Shown: one piece after another, positions 19,230 to 28,342 of the stretch
Position numbering within the stretch: position 1 is the stretch's first letter
Layout of the letters: each line of letters begins with the position of its first letter
From: Candidatus Tepidiaquacella proteinivora
GTDB taxonomy: Bacteria; Bacteroidota; Ignavibacteria; Tepidaquicellales; Tepidaquicellaceae
Direction of reading: 5' to 3'
Assembly (NCBI GenBank): GCA_013348845.1
Contig: CP054675.1
Span: 1,497,501-1,561,500 of the forward strand
Length of the DNA stretch: 64,000 nucleotides
Program-made: the position numbers and the translations under genes
Notes under the pieces: model-generated
Seen by the model: only the letters and a program-made list of their open reading frames with translations
Database searches by the model: none
Told to the model about the DNA's origin: nothing

Positions 19230-20320
19230 TTGAATTTTTGACATATATATCATTTGGATTTATTGGTATGCAGCTGGTAAATGTAGTCATTAACTTTATT
19301 TTCCTGGAAAAAATTGGAACTACTAAGATTTTAAATAAAAAACTTATTTCTGTTCTAATTCCGGCAAGAAATGAAGAAAAAAATATTGCTGATTTACTCT
19401 CTACTCTATCCAAAATAAAGAATGATAATTTAGAAATACTTGTTTATGACGATGAATCAACTGACAACACTGCAAAAATAGTAAAAAAGTTTTCTATTAA
19501 TGATAACCGGATTAAATTAATTAATCCAAATGCTCTACCTGAGAACTGGTTAGGGAAAAACCATGCTTGTTATCAACTCTCAAAAAAGGCAAGCGGTGAG
19601 TATTTCTTATTCATTGATGCTGATGTAAAATTGCATGGAAATATTATTTCTGATACAGTTTTTTATCTTGAAAAATATAATCTTGGTTTATTATCAATTT
19701 TTCCAATACAAATACAAAAAACAATAGGGGAAAAAGTTACAGTTCCAATTATGAATTATATTCTTCTTACATTACTTCCATTAATTTTAGTAAGGAAATC
19801 CCCGTTTAAATCACATTCTGCGGCAAACGGGCAGTTTATGTTGTTCAAATCTGATATTTATAGAAAATTCAGTCCTCATAAATTATTTAAGGATTGCTAT
19901 GTAGAAGATATTGTTATATCAAAATTTCTAAAAGAGCAAAAAATTAAAATAGCTTGTATTACGGGAGAAAACAGGGTAAAATGCAGAATGTATAATAATT
20001 ATAAAGAGGCATTAAATGGTTTTTCTAAAAATATTTTTATGTTCTATGGAAATAAACCAGCATTAGCATTTATTTTCTGGATATTTGCATGTTTTGGTTT
20101 TGTTCCTGTGCTAATATTTAAATATAGTTATCTTATAATTTATTTAACATTGATTGTTTTAATTCAAATACTTTATTCTATCATTGGCAAGCAAAATATA
20201 TTTTTAAACATAATATTTTTCCCATTGCATTTAATATTTATGTTACAAGTTATGATAAATGGGTTAAAAATTCAAAAAAATAAAATGTTTTTATGGAAAC
20301 AAAGAAATGTTTACCGATAA
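19226..20320 (+). CDS. GT2 glycosyltransferase of the carotenoid cluster (CruC/CrtQ-like)
   Basis: A 364-residue family 2 glycosyltransferase. The nucleotide-sugar-binding start VLIPARNEEKN is near residue 45, a DDEST motif follows, and the DxD metal motif is in FIDADV near 130. There is an N-terminal hydrophobic segment, and several C-terminal membrane helices (about 275-350), as in CruC and CrtQ proteins that glycosylate carotenoids. It overlaps the acyltransferase stop by 4 bases, so the two are almost certainly co-translated. Confidence 0.75.
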   Translation: MIEFLTYISFGFIGMQLVNVVINFIFLEKIGTTKILNKKLISVLIPARNEEKNIADLLSTLSKIKNDNLEILVYDDESTDNTAKIVKKFSINDNRIKLINPNALPENWLGKNHACYQLSKKASGEYFLFIDADVKLHGNIISDTVFYLEKYNLGLLSIFPIQIQKTIGEKVTVPIMNYILLTLLPLILVRKSPFKSHSAANGQFMLFKSDIYRKFSPHKLFKDCYVEDIVISKFLKEQKIKIACITGENRVKCRMYNNYKEALNGFSKNIFMFYGNKPALAFIFWIFACFGFVPVLIFKYSYLIIYLTLIVLIQILYSIIGKQNIFLNIIFFPLHLIFMLQVMINGLKIQKNKMFLWKQRNVYR

Positions 20321-20438
20321 TATTGTTCTTTACTTACTTCTTTTTATAAATTTAGAACACCAAGGATATAAAAAAAACTTTACTGAAATAATAACAAATT
20401 AAAATTTATAAAACTGAATTATTAAGAAAAAAAATCAA

Positions 20439-21923
20439 ATGAGCAAAGATGTATTAATTATAGGAACCGGGTTAGGCGGGTTAGCCACAGGATTAAGATT
20501 AGCAACAAGAGGATATAAAATAATTTTTATTGAAAAAGAATCACAACCCGGAGGACGCTTAAATCAAATAAAGAAAGAAGGGTTTACTTTCGATATTGGT
20601 CCGAGTTTTTTTAGCATGCCATACGAATTTGAAGAATTTGTTAAAAATTGTGGTATAAAAATGCCATTTGAATTTAATGAACTTGAACCAATTTATACTG
20701 TACATTTCAAAGGGAGTAATAAAAGATTTACTCTTTATAAAAACATTGATAAATTAAGTGCACAGTTTGAGAATATAGAACCTAATTTTAAATCAAGGTT
20801 CATTTCTTATTTAAATAAGTGCAAAGAGCTCTATTGGGACACAATTGATATCGTTATAAAGCGAAATTTTGATAGCGTTCCGGAATATCTTAAGTCGTTA
20901 ATACAAGTAAATCCCAAACACTTTCCGGTTTTATTTAAAACATTCTGGAAACAAACAGGAAAGTATTTTAAATCAAAAGAGGCAAGACAAATAATATCCC
21001 TGATCGCATTTTTTTTAGGCAGAACTCCTTTTGATACAAATGCGGTTTATACACTTTTATCTTATATTGAATTTTTAAATACCGGATATTATAACGTTAA
21101 AAACGGTATGTATACTATTGTACAAAGTATAGTAAATGAACTAAAAAAATTAAATGCATTATTTTATTACAATACAGAAATTGTAGATTTTAAAAGTGAT
21201 AACAATAAATTAACCGCTTTAATTGACCAAAATGGAAATAAATGGGAGGCAGATATTTTTGTAATTAATTCAGACGCTGCCTTCTTCAGAGGAAATGTGC
21301 TTAAGCGAAAACAATTTTCTGAGGATAGATTAAGAAAAATGAACTGGACAATGGGATATCTGACCATATATTTAGGAATAAGTAAAAAATTACCGCAAGT
21401 AGAACACCACAATTACTTTTTGGGAGACAATTATGAAGAATATTCTAAAGATATAATGGTAAATCCATATACACTTGAAAAGCCATATTATTATGTGAAT
21501 GTACTTTCAAAAAATAATAATTGCGCTCCAATTGGCTCTGAATCCTTAATTTTTGTCTGCCCTGTTCCTAACTTGCTTTATAAACCAGATTGGTCTGATA
21601 AAGAAGAAATTGTCAATAGTATAATTAATGATTTTTCGGAACGAATAGGTGAAAATATTTCAGATAAAATAGTCGTCAAATTATCATATACTCCGGAAGA
21701 TTGGCAAAACAAATTTAATTTATATAAAGGAGCTGGGTTAGGACTTTCGCATAAATTAAATCAAATAGGTGCTTTTCGTCCTAAAAACTACGATGAAATT
21801 TACAGGAATACTTTCTATGTAGGTGCTTCTACTATACCAGGTGCAGGCTTACCTATGTCAATCATTAGTTCAAAATTAGTCGTAGAAAGAATTTGTAATT
21901 ATGCAAAAGATTCTAAACAATAA
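20439..21923 (+). CDS. CrtI-family phytoene desaturase or carotenoid 3,4-desaturase
   Basis: A 494-residue FAD-dependent carotenoid oxidoreductase. The dinucleotide-binding motif GTGLGG is at residues 9-14, EKESQPGGR follows, and the FDIGPSFFSMP segment is diagnostic of the CrtI/CrtD family. The C-terminal YVGASTIPGAGLPM block is the FAD-binding signature. It could be the main phytoene desaturase or the CrtD-type enzyme that adds a double bond next to the CruF hydroxyl. The sequence alone does not separate these; as the only desaturase in the cluster, CrtI is a fair default. Confidence 0.8.
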   Translation: MSKDVLIIGTGLGGLATGLRLATRGYKIIFIEKESQPGGRLNQIKKEGFTFDIGPSFFSMPYEFEEFVKNCGIKMPFEFNELEPIYTVHFKGSNKRFTLYKNIDKLSAQFENIEPNFKSRFISYLNKCKELYWDTIDIVIKRNFDSVPEYLKSLIQVNPKHFPVLFKTFWKQTGKYFKSKEARQIISLIAFFLGRTPFDTNAVYTLLSYIEFLNTGYYNVKNGMYTIVQSIVNELKKLNALFYYNTEIVDFKSDNNKLTALIDQNGNKWEADIFVINSDAAFFRGNVLKRKQFSEDRLRKMNWTMGYLTIYLGISKKLPQVEHHNYFLGDNYEEYSKDIMVNPYTLEKPYYYVNVLSKNNNCAPIGSESLIFVCPVPNLLYKPDWSDKEEIVNSIINDFSERIGENISDKIVVKLSYTPEDWQNKFNLYKGAGLGLSHKLNQIGAFRPKNYDEIYRNTFYVGASTIPGAGLPMSIISSKLVVERICNYAKDSKQ

Positions 21924-22143
21924 TAATTAAATAGTTTTTATGTGAAATTTTTAAATATGAGTATCTTTACAGAAGTTGATATTATGCTCAGAATGAATAA
22001 TAAAAATTCAAAGTTATATTTGTGAAATTTTAAAACGACATTTGCAAAAAAATATTATCAGAAAGGAAAACATCTATTTGTAGTGTTTGGAATATTTTTT
22101 ATTATTATTCCCCTGCATAATAAATATAATTTATATCTAAAAT

Positions 22144-22179
22144 AAAAAGCCCTTATGCAGGAATACATAAGGGCTTTTT
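22144..22179. terminator. Intrinsic terminator, bidirectional
   Basis: Perfect inverted repeat AAAAAGCCCTTATG / CATAAGGGCTTTTT with an 8-base loop, flanked by A on the left and T on the right. It lies just beyond the minus-strand LysM gene and can also stop transcription from the carotenoid cluster. Confidence 0.9.
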
Positions 22180-22197
22180 GAAAGTCTATAAAATTAA

Positions 22198-23100
22198 TTA
22201 ATTCTTCTTTTCGTCTTTCTTCTTTTCATCCTTCTTTACATCTTTCTTTTCGTCTTTCTTCTTTTCATCCTTCTTTACATCTTTCTTTTCGTCTTTCTTT
22301 ACATCTTTCTTTTCATCTTTCTTCACATCTTTCTTTTCTTCAGTTGCTTCTTTCTTTACAACTTTTCTTTTCTTGGGCCATTTGTTTTTGTATTTCTTGG
22401 TCTTTTCAACTGCTGCTTTAATACCATCTGGGGTCAAAGCTGGAATTACAAGAACTTGACCTGGATAAATTAAATTGGGGTTCTTAATGGTTTTAGGTAC
22501 TTTGGGTGGTGCAGCTTTTACACCTTCTTTATTCTTTTCCCAAATTGCAAACCATGCTTTTGGTTCTTTGTAGAATTTATCAGAAATTTTCCATAAGCAA
22601 TCACCTTTAACAACTGTGTATTCATCAGTTTTCTTTGGAGGATTCTTCCATGCATCTAATTCTTTTTTCATCTTTGCAATTCTTGCGGCATAATCACCAG
22701 TGCATTTGAAAGGACTTTTTTCAAGAGCTGCTAACATTTTTTCAGCTTCTTCCGGAGTCTTTCCTGATTTTTCTTTTTGGGTATTGATGATCTTTTCAGC
22801 TTCTTCGAAATTTTTCTTGTATGCAGCTGGATCACCATAAGATTTTAATTCATCTTCTGCTTTCTTAACCTTTTCATTCTTATCCTTCAAGGTTGCATCC
22901 AAGGCTTTAATCTCATTGTCGAGAGCCTTAATTTCTTCATTCAGATTAGAAATTGTTTGTTCATATTCACTTTTCTCCTGTAGATATTGTTCTTCGGTAT
23001 AGTTTTCCCATGGTTCTTCTTCCTGGGCGTATGCGGAATAAGCAAAACCGAAAATCAAGGAGAAAGCGAATAATACGATTAACAATTTGTGTAACTTCAT
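22198..23100 (-). CDS. Secreted LysM protein with a highly charged repetitive tail
   Basis: A 300-residue exported protein with a signal peptide (about residues 1-25, ending AYAQ), a coiled-coil region (about 30-150, heptad-rich NEEIKALDNEIKALD), and one LysM peptidoglycan-binding domain (about 160-223) with YTVVKGDCLWKISDKFY and PNLIYPGQVLVIP. A lysine/aspartate/glutamate-rich tail of KKDEKKDV repeats fills about 250-300. It has a ribosome binding site AAAGGAG. It lies downstream of the coiled-coil lipoprotein gene, 52 bases apart, probably in one transcript. The combination points to a periplasmic structural role at the peptidoglycan. Confidence 0.8.
   Translation of the reverse strand: MKLHKLLIVLFAFSLIFGFAYSAYAQEEEPWENYTEEQYLQEKSEYEQTISNLNEEIKALDNEIKALDATLKDKNEKVKKAEDELKSYGDPAAYKKNFEEAEKIINTQKEKSGKTPEEAEKMLAALEKSPFKCTGDYAARIAKMKKELDAWKNPPKKTDEYTVVKGDCLWKISDKFYKEPKAWFAIWEKNKEGVKAAPPKVPKTIKNPNLIYPGQVLVIPALTPDGIKAAVEKTKKYKNKWPKKRKVVKKEATEEKKDVKKDEKKDVKKDEKKDVKKDEKKKDEKKDVKKDEKKKDEKKN
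22199..22340. repeat. Tandem coding repeats for the KKDEKKDV tail
   Basis: Several near-identical units of about 24 bases (plus-strand core CTTTACATCTTTCTTTTCGT) encode the charged tail of the LysM protein. The repeat number is likely to vary by slippage, changing tail length without breaking the frame when whole units are lost or gained. Confidence 0.8.
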
Positions 23101-23152
23101 TTTCTTTAATCTCCTTTTTAAATTTTTAAAACTTTTTGGTTAATGAAATGGA

Positions 23153-23416
23153 TTACTTACAATTCTTAAGAGTTTCAATATCCTTCTGTAACTTATTCAA
23201 CTGGTCATCTTTTTGCTTAATTTGTCCTTCAATCTTCTTCTTTTCACTTTCCTTTGTTGCTTTTTCATTCTCTAAGGATTTGATTTGTTCCTTAAGATTT
23301 TGTAATTCATTCCATTGCTCTTGCGTTATTCCGCCACCACATCCAGTCAAGAATACAGAACCGGAAATGAACGCGGAGCACAACAGAATGAGTGACATCT
23401 TTTTTAGTCTTGCCAT
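23153..23416 (-). CDS. Small coiled-coil lipoprotein with C-terminal lysine
   Basis: An 87-residue lipoprotein. The lipobox FLTGC gives lipid-modified Cys26, leaving a mature chain of 62 residues: a short GGG linker, then an unbroken heptad-type coiled coil (LKEQIKSLENEK and following), ending in Asn-Cys-Lys. Length, architecture and terminal lysine resemble Braun's lipoprotein, though I see no sequence homology to Lpp. Translation starts after a near-perfect AGGAGGT site eight bases upstream. A good promoter precedes it, and the LysM gene follows on the same strand. An abundant outer-membrane structural lipoprotein is the likely role. Confidence 0.75.
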   Translation of the reverse strand: MARLKKMSLILLCSAFISGSVFLTGCGGGITQEQWNELQNLKEQIKSLENEKATKESEKKKIEGQIKQKDDQLNKLQKDIETLKNCK

Positions 23417-23469
23417 TAGTGATACCTCCTGTTTTGGCTTTTTTAAAATTTAGTTAATTAAAAACAGTT

Positions 23470-23500
23470 CAAATATATACTATATAATTTTACTTGTCAA
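23470..23500 (-). promoter_or_regulatory. Promoter of the lipoprotein-LysM operon
   Basis: On the minus strand TTGACA (23495-23500) is followed by TATATTTG (23470-23477), with 20 bases between the TTG and the downstream box. This fits the Bacteroidota TTG / TAnnTTTG promoter and also a sigma70-type TTGACA-N17-TATATT promoter. The expected transcription start is about 45 bases upstream of the lipoprotein ATG. Confidence 0.65.
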
Positions 23501-23511
23501 GTCATATTCTA

Positions 23512-23589
23512 AAAAAGTAGACACTTCTTTATTAAATTATTGTTAAATTTCAGCAAAAATTGTGCCAGTGTTTCAAAAAATAGACACTG
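23512..23589. repeat. Repeated TAGACACT elements upstream of the lipoprotein promoter
   Basis: AAAAAGTAGACACT (23512-23525) recurs as AAAAAATAGACACT (23575-23588), 63 bases apart in the same orientation. The second copy also pairs with CAGTGT at 23566-23571 to form a small hairpin ending ACACTG. They lie 12 to 90 bases upstream of the -35 box and could be operator or activator sites. No regulator is known. Confidence 0.35.
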
Positions 23590-23649
23590 ATAATATTTTT
23601 CCGAAAAAAATTTTTACTTTTGTTTATTAAATTCTGATTTATTAATAAT

Positions 23650-25233
23650 TTACTCCCATTCAATTGTTGCAGGGGGCTTAGAAGTAATATCATATACCAC
23701 TCTATTAACTCCTTTTACAGAATTAACAATCTTATTTGCAATTAATGTCAGATAGTCTTTATTGAAATGATAAAAATCCGCGGTCATACCATCTAATGAA
23801 GTAACTGCTCTCAAACATACAACATTTTCATAACTTCTGTAATCACCCATTACACCTACACTTTGGACAGGTAATAGAACTGCAAAAGCCTGCCATATTT
23901 TATTATAAAGGTTATGTTCTTTCAGTGAATTTATATATATTTCGTCAACCTCTCTTAATAATTTAAGTTTGTCTTTAGTAACATCCCCGATAATTCTAAT
24001 TGCTAAACCAGGACCTGGGAAAGGATGCCTCATTAAAATATTTGAGGGTACTCCAAGGGTATTTCCAATTACTCTGACTTCATCTTTAAATAATTCACGC
24101 AAAGGTTCGATTAATTTTAAATTCATTCTGGAAGGTAGCCCACCGACATTATGATGTGATTTAATTGTAACGGAGGGTCCTTTAAAAGAAACAGATTCAA
24201 TTACATCAGGATATAAAGTCCCCTGTACAAGAAATTTAACATTACCTTTACTTCTTCTGATTTTTTTTGCTTCATTCTCGAATACTTCAATAAATGTTTT
24301 TCCAATTATCTTCCTTTTTAATTCCGGGTCAATAACCCCTTTTAATCTTTTCAGAAATATATTCTCGGCATTTATAAAATGAAGATTCATTTTAAAATTC
24401 TTTTTAAAAAAGTCGATAATTTCTTTACTTTCGTTTTTTCTCATCAATCCGGTGTCTATGTGAATACATATTAATCTATTTTTTATCGCTTTATGAACAA
24501 GAACTGCCGCAACAGAAGAATCTACTCCCCCGCTTAATCCGAGAATTGCATAATCGTTTTTAACTTCATTTTTTATACTCTTAATCTTTTCCTTGATAAA
24601 TGATGACGGTTTAAATAAATTTTTTACTTTGCAAATTTTAAAAACAAAATCTTTTAAAATTTCTTTTCCATAATCCGTATGATAAACTTCAGGATGAAAT
24701 TGTAATCCATATACATAATTGTTCTTATCTTCAAAACTGCTAATAATATTGTTTTGGCTTATTGAAGTTATAAAAAGATTTTCCGATAGTTTTTCAATTG
24801 AATCTCCATGACTCATCCAGACTTTTAATTTCGTTGTCTTTCTAACAATTGATTTAAATAAAACGCTGTTTTTATTTAATCGAATTTTTGTATGACCATA
24901 TTCTTTAAATCTTGATTTTGATATTACACCACCAAGCAAATGTACTATGAGATGCATACCATAACATATTCCAAGAACTGGTATTTTATTAATAATAAAA
25001 TAATTCAAAAGTTCCGATGAAATTTTTGGGGCTCCTTTTTCAAAAACGCTTGACGGACCACCGGAAAAAATTACTCCCTTCAGGTTATAATTTTGTTTTG
25101 AATTAAGAATTTTACCAAGCGGTTCATTATATGGGTGTATTTCTGAATATACTGATAGCTCCCTAATCCGTCTTGCAATTAGTTGTGTGTATTGAGAACC
25201 AAAATCAAGAATTAAGATGAAATCATGTTTCAT
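23650..25233 (-). CDS. guaA: GMP synthase (glutamine-hydrolysing)
   Basis: A 527-residue GMP synthase converting XMP to GMP with glutamine and ATP. The N-terminal class I glutamine amidotransferase domain has Cys90 in GICYGMH and the His/Glu pair in QFHPEV. The ATP pyrophosphatase P-loop is GLSGGVDSS, and the C-terminus TSKPPATIEWE is the family hallmark. Five bases separate it from the upstream sugar-kinase gene on the same strand, so the two are probably one operon. Confidence 0.95.
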   Translation of the reverse strand: MKHDFILILDFGSQYTQLIARRIRELSVYSEIHPYNEPLGKILNSKQNYNLKGVIFSGGPSSVFEKGAPKISSELLNYFIINKIPVLGICYGMHLIVHLLGGVISKSRFKEYGHTKIRLNKNSVLFKSIVRKTTKLKVWMSHGDSIEKLSENLFITSISQNNIISSFEDKNNYVYGLQFHPEVYHTDYGKEILKDFVFKICKVKNLFKPSSFIKEKIKSIKNEVKNDYAILGLSGGVDSSVAAVLVHKAIKNRLICIHIDTGLMRKNESKEIIDFFKKNFKMNLHFINAENIFLKRLKGVIDPELKRKIIGKTFIEVFENEAKKIRRSKGNVKFLVQGTLYPDVIESVSFKGPSVTIKSHHNVGGLPSRMNLKLIEPLRELFKDEVRVIGNTLGVPSNILMRHPFPGPGLAIRIIGDVTKDKLKLLREVDEIYINSLKEHNLYNKIWQAFAVLLPVQSVGVMGDYRSYENVVCLRAVTSLDGMTADFYHFNKDYLTLIANKIVNSVKGVNRVVYDITSKPPATIEWE

Positions 25234-25238
25234 ATAAT

Positions 25239-26171
25239 TTAATTAATGTTTTTATTGAAAAATTCCTTTAAAGCAAGATTCACTGCACCTTCAACCGGTA
25301 ATAACTTTTTTTCAATTAATGTAAATTTATCTTTAAATTTTTTCTTTATTTGCTCCTTAACTAATTTCGAATAATAATTATCGTTTTCTAACAGACCCCC
25401 ACTCAACATAAGGTTCATTTTTTTCGGTATATTCTTCGACTTCACGAAAATTTTCAATTGTTGAATAAGCTTATCTGCTTCCCATCTAAGTAAATCCTTA
25501 CAATTTTTATTCCCATTATCGGCAAGATTAATTACTAACTTTGCTATTTTAGCAATATTAAAATTTCTTTGATATATTTTTTCAATAAAATTTTCGCTAT
25601 TTATTTTAAATTTTCTCTCAACTTCAATTAAATAATTACTTTTTGCTATACCATTATACAAATCATATTCAGTTGTTAGATTCTGTAATACAGTTTTACC
25701 AATCTCAAAACCACTTCCATTATCTCCTATAATCCTACCCCAACCTCCTACCCGATAAATTTTATTACCAAATTTTGAATATATGATTGAACCAGTCCCG
25801 CAAATTAAAACAGCACCATCATTTTCTCTGAATGCTGCAAAAAGCGTTGCTTCCGCATCGGATATGACAATAATATTATTTAGTTTAATTCTTTTTCTAA
25901 AATTATTTTTAATTTCATTCCTGACCCTCACATTGCTACCCCCTGCAACAGCAATACAGAGTCCTTTACATTGATTCCATTTTAATTTATTTTTTCTTAA
26001 CAAACTACTAAGCAGTGTTAACAAGAATTCTGAAAAAAATCTTAACCCCACGGCATTTAAATGAAAACTTGTTACAGTTTTAGTTATAACTTTGCTTAAG
26101 TGAGGGAACAAAATTTTAATTCTTATTTTCGACCCTCCAGAATCTACTCCTATGATAAAGGTTTTATTCAT
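25239..26171 (-). CDS. BadF/BadG-type sugar kinase (N-acetylglucosamine kinase-like)
   Basis: A 310-residue ASKHA-fold kinase. Phosphate-1 loop is GVDSGGSKIRI near the N-terminus, CGTGSIIY is the phosphate-2 region, and GGWGRIIGDNGSGFEIG is typical of eukaryotic-type and bacterial N-acetylglucosamine/glucosamine kinases in the BadF/BadG/BcrA/BcrD family. It likely phosphorylates an amino sugar recovered from cell-wall turnover. It is immediately upstream of guaA; there is no obvious pathway link. Confidence 0.75.
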   Translation of the reverse strand: MNKTFIIGVDSGGSKIRIKILFPHLSKVITKTVTSFHLNAVGLRFFSEFLLTLLSSLLRKNKLKWNQCKGLCIAVAGGSNVRVRNEIKNNFRKRIKLNNIIVISDAEATLFAAFRENDGAVLICGTGSIIYSKFGNKIYRVGGWGRIIGDNGSGFEIGKTVLQNLTTEYDLYNGIAKSNYLIEVERKFKINSENFIEKIYQRNFNIAKIAKLVINLADNGNKNCKDLLRWEADKLIQQLKIFVKSKNIPKKMNLMLSGGLLENDNYYSKLVKEQIKKKFKDKFTLIEKKLLPVEGAVNLALKEFFNKNIN

Positions 26172-26299
26172 AATTATGATTTCGTTTTAAACTTACATAA
26201 ATATTTTGATAATCTTAATGCAGTATGAAATTTACAAAATATTAATAAAATGAGCTGATTTTAATAAAATTTTAAGAATAAAAATTTTTAAAAAAATCC

Positions 26300-26330
26300 T
26301 TGTTTTTTTAAAATACCTATTGTATATTTC
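26300..26330 (+). promoter_or_regulatory. Candidate promoter of the 26344 gene
   Basis: TTG (26300-26302), 20 bases, then TATATTTC (26323-26330). The spacing is identical to the lipoprotein promoter and the box differs from TAnnTTTG at one base. It would give a very short leader before ATG 26344. Confidence 0.4.
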
Positions 26331-26343
26331 ATAAAATCAAGGT

Positions 26344-26751
26344 ATGAAAAAAACGATACTACTTATTTTTAGTTTAATTGTTTTGATTACGGCTGTCGCA
26401 TTTGCTGATTTAACAATACAATACTTTACCGGAAAATCAACTCAGGATGGTATATTACTTGAATGGAAAACCGGCGATGAGGGTGGTACTTCATATTTCC
26501 AAATAGAACGAAGTGCAAATAATCCGAATAATTTTATTTACCTCTACACTATCAATGCAACCGGCAATAATTCTTTCTATTCATATCTTGATAATTCTTT
26601 AATGAGGATGTCGGGTTCTTCAATTTATTATTATAGATTAAAATGCGTTAAGCCAGGTGGTAGTTATGTTTATTCAAATACTATAACTGTTGTTCATTCA
26701 GTATCCGGCATAAAGGATACCTGGGGAAGTATAAAAGCAATATTCAGATAG
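26344..26751 (+). CDS. Small secreted fibronectin-III-like protein
   Basis: A 135-residue protein with a signal peptide (about residues 1-21, ending AFAD) and one beta-sandwich domain resembling those of surface proteins in this phylum (LEWKTGDEGGTSYFQIERS, then YYYRLKCV). It lacks the T9SS sorting domain and ends in IKDTWGSIKAIFR, a basic tail. Function unknown; export to the periplasm is predicted. It is a single-gene unit with a candidate promoter just upstream. Confidence 0.65.
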   Translation: MKKTILLIFSLIVLITAVAFADLTIQYFTGKSTQDGILLEWKTGDEGGTSYFQIERSANNPNNFIYLYTINATGNNSFYSYLDNSLMRMSGSSIYYYRLKCVKPGGSYVYSNTITVVHSVSGIKDTWGSIKAIFR

Positions 26752-26824
26752 CAAAATCTTACTTATCTCCGAAAATAAATACCCTTTTTAAAACTATTGA
26801 ATTTATATATTTAATATTATAAAA

Positions 26825-27190
26825 ATGCCTTCAGAATTAAGAATTTCTAAAGCACTTTACTTAACATCAGCAATTATCAATATTATATATGCTGGTTTTG
26901 GTCTTATTGGAACTATTATATTTGGCTCATTAACCTGCGGGATAGGATGTTTATCAATTATACTGCCTGTTTTTTGTACTATTGTTGCAGTATTGGATTA
27001 TATAGCTTATGATAAATTGAATAACCTTGACCAAAAAAATACTTTTAACTCACTTCAAACTGCTGCTATTCTTGAGATAATTACTGTTTTAGTAGGAAAT
27101 ATGATAGTAATGGTATTAGGAATAATTAATTTATTACACTTACAAAAAAGAGAAGTAAGAGAATTTGTAATAAATAAAAATATTTATTAA
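26825..27190 (+). CDS. Small integral membrane protein of unknown function
   Basis: A 121-residue protein with about three to four hydrophobic segments: two in about residues 12-58 and one or two in about 78-106. It has no signature I recognise. Its stop is one base before the prfA start, so translation is probably coupled to release factor 1. Bacteroidota genomes contain many similar small proteins with no known function. Confidence 0.6.
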   Translation: MPSELRISKALYLTSAIINIIYAGFGLIGTIIFGSLTCGIGCLSIILPVFCTIVAVLDYIAYDKLNNLDQKNTFNSLQTAAILEIITVLVGNMIVMVLGIINLLHLQKREVREFVINKNIY

Positions 27191-27191
27191 A

Positions 27192-28265
27192 ATGTTTGAT
27201 AAATTAGAAAAAGTTAAAGAACGATATATAGAAATTGGTAACTTATTAGTAAAACCTGAAATTATTTCTAATCAGGAAGAATTCATAAAATTATCAAAAG
27301 AATATTCAAGTCTTAATGAAATTGTAACTTTATATGATGAATATTTAAAAGCAAAAAAAGAACTTGATTCAATTAAAATTCTGATTCAGGATTCAAAAGA
27401 AAGTGATATAAAAGAGTTAGCAAAAGAAGAAGAGGAAAACTTAAAAAATAAGCTCAACAATTTGGAAAAAAATATAAAAGAATTATTAATTCCTAAAGAT
27501 CCGGAAGATGAAAAATCGGCAATAATGGAGATAAGGGCAGGCACAGGTGGAGAAGAGGCAGCTTTATTTGCTGCTGATTTATATAGAATGTACACAAAAT
27601 TTTTCGTTCGCAAAGGATGGAATTATGAATTAATTAATTTTACTGAATCATCAATTCCCGGTGGTTTAAAGGAAGTGATTCTTTCAATAAATAATAAAGG
27701 ATCTTACGGTGAATTAAAATATGAAAGCGGTGTTCACAGAGTACAAAGAATTCCAATAACAGAATCAAGTGGAAGAATTCATACTTCTGCAGCTTCAGTA
27801 GCGGTACTACCAGAAGCAGAAGATGTAGATATTGAAATAGATGAAAATGATTTAAAGATTGATGTGTTTCGTTCTGGTGGTGCTGGTGGACAAAATGTCA
27901 ACAAAGTAGAAACAGCTATAAGAATTACACACCTACCCACCGGAATAGTAGTACAGTGTCAAGATGAAAGATCTCAATTAAAGAATAAAAACAAAGCAAT
28001 GAAAGTACTTCGTTCAAGATTATACGAGATAGAATTAGAAAAAAGAGATAAAGAAATAACAGAGAAAAGAAGACAAATGGTAAAGAGAGGAGACAGAAGC
28101 GAAAAAATCCGAACTTATAATTACCCGCAAAACCGCTTAACTGACCATAGAATAGGATTAACTTTGTATAACTTAACTGAGATAATGGAGGGAGATTTAG
28201 ATGAGATTATTGATAAACTAAAAACAGCAGATAGAGCTGAAAAATTAATTAACGCAGGAATATAA
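27192..28265 (+). CDS. prfA: Peptide chain release factor 1
   Basis: A 357-residue class I release factor. The catalytic GGQ motif is residues 232-234 in [12 protein letters not shown]. The stop-codon-reading tripeptide is PIT in [10 protein letters not shown], corresponding to the PxT motif that marks RF1 (UAA/UAG reading); RF2 would show SPF. The N-terminal helical domain and full length are normal. It directly follows a small membrane-protein gene. Confidence 0.93.
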   Translation: MFDKLEKVKERYIEIGNLLVKPEIISNQEEFIKLSKEYSSLNEIVTLYDEYLKAKKELDSIKILIQDSKESDIKELAKEEEENLKNKLNNLEKNIKELLIPKDPEDEKSAIMEIRAGTGGEEAALFAADLYRMYTKFFVRKGWNYELINFTESSIPGGLKEVILSINNKGSYGELKYESGVHRVQRIPITESSGRIHTSAASVAVLPEAEDVDIEIDENDLKIDVFRSGGAGGQNVNKVETAIRITHLPTGIVVQCQDERSQLKNKNKAMKVLRSRLYEIELEKRDKEITEKRRQMVKRGDRSEKIRTYNYPQNRLTDHRIGLTLYNLTEIMEGDLDEIIDKLKTADRAEKLINAGI

Positions 28266-28282
28266 CACTTTTTACAAATAAA

Positions 28283-28328
28283 AAATCCCCTTCAGATTGT
28301 CAATCAATTGAAGGGGATTTACTTTTTT
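28283..28328. terminator. Intrinsic terminator between prfA and the 28343 gene
   Basis: Perfect 12-base stem AAATCCCCTTCA / TGAAGGGGATTT (28283-28294 and 28309-28320) with a 14-base loop, then a T run on the plus strand and A residues on the left. It can terminate both convergent genes. Confidence 0.9.
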
Positions 28329-28342
28329 TTAAAAAAATCAAA

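Noticed and set aside
21959-22024. A 22-codon open frame downstream of the carotenoid desaturase
   Set aside because: It is too short to support, has no ribosome binding site or homologous pattern, and the surrounding DNA is simply AT-rich.
22199-22340. Short tandem repeats that could look like a CRISPR array
   Set aside because: They have no unique spacers and are in frame as a Lys/Asp/Glu-rich protein tail.
23512-23588. Terminal repeats of an insertion sequence
   Set aside because: The copies are direct rather than inverted, only 14 bases long, and no transposase fragment lies between or beside them.
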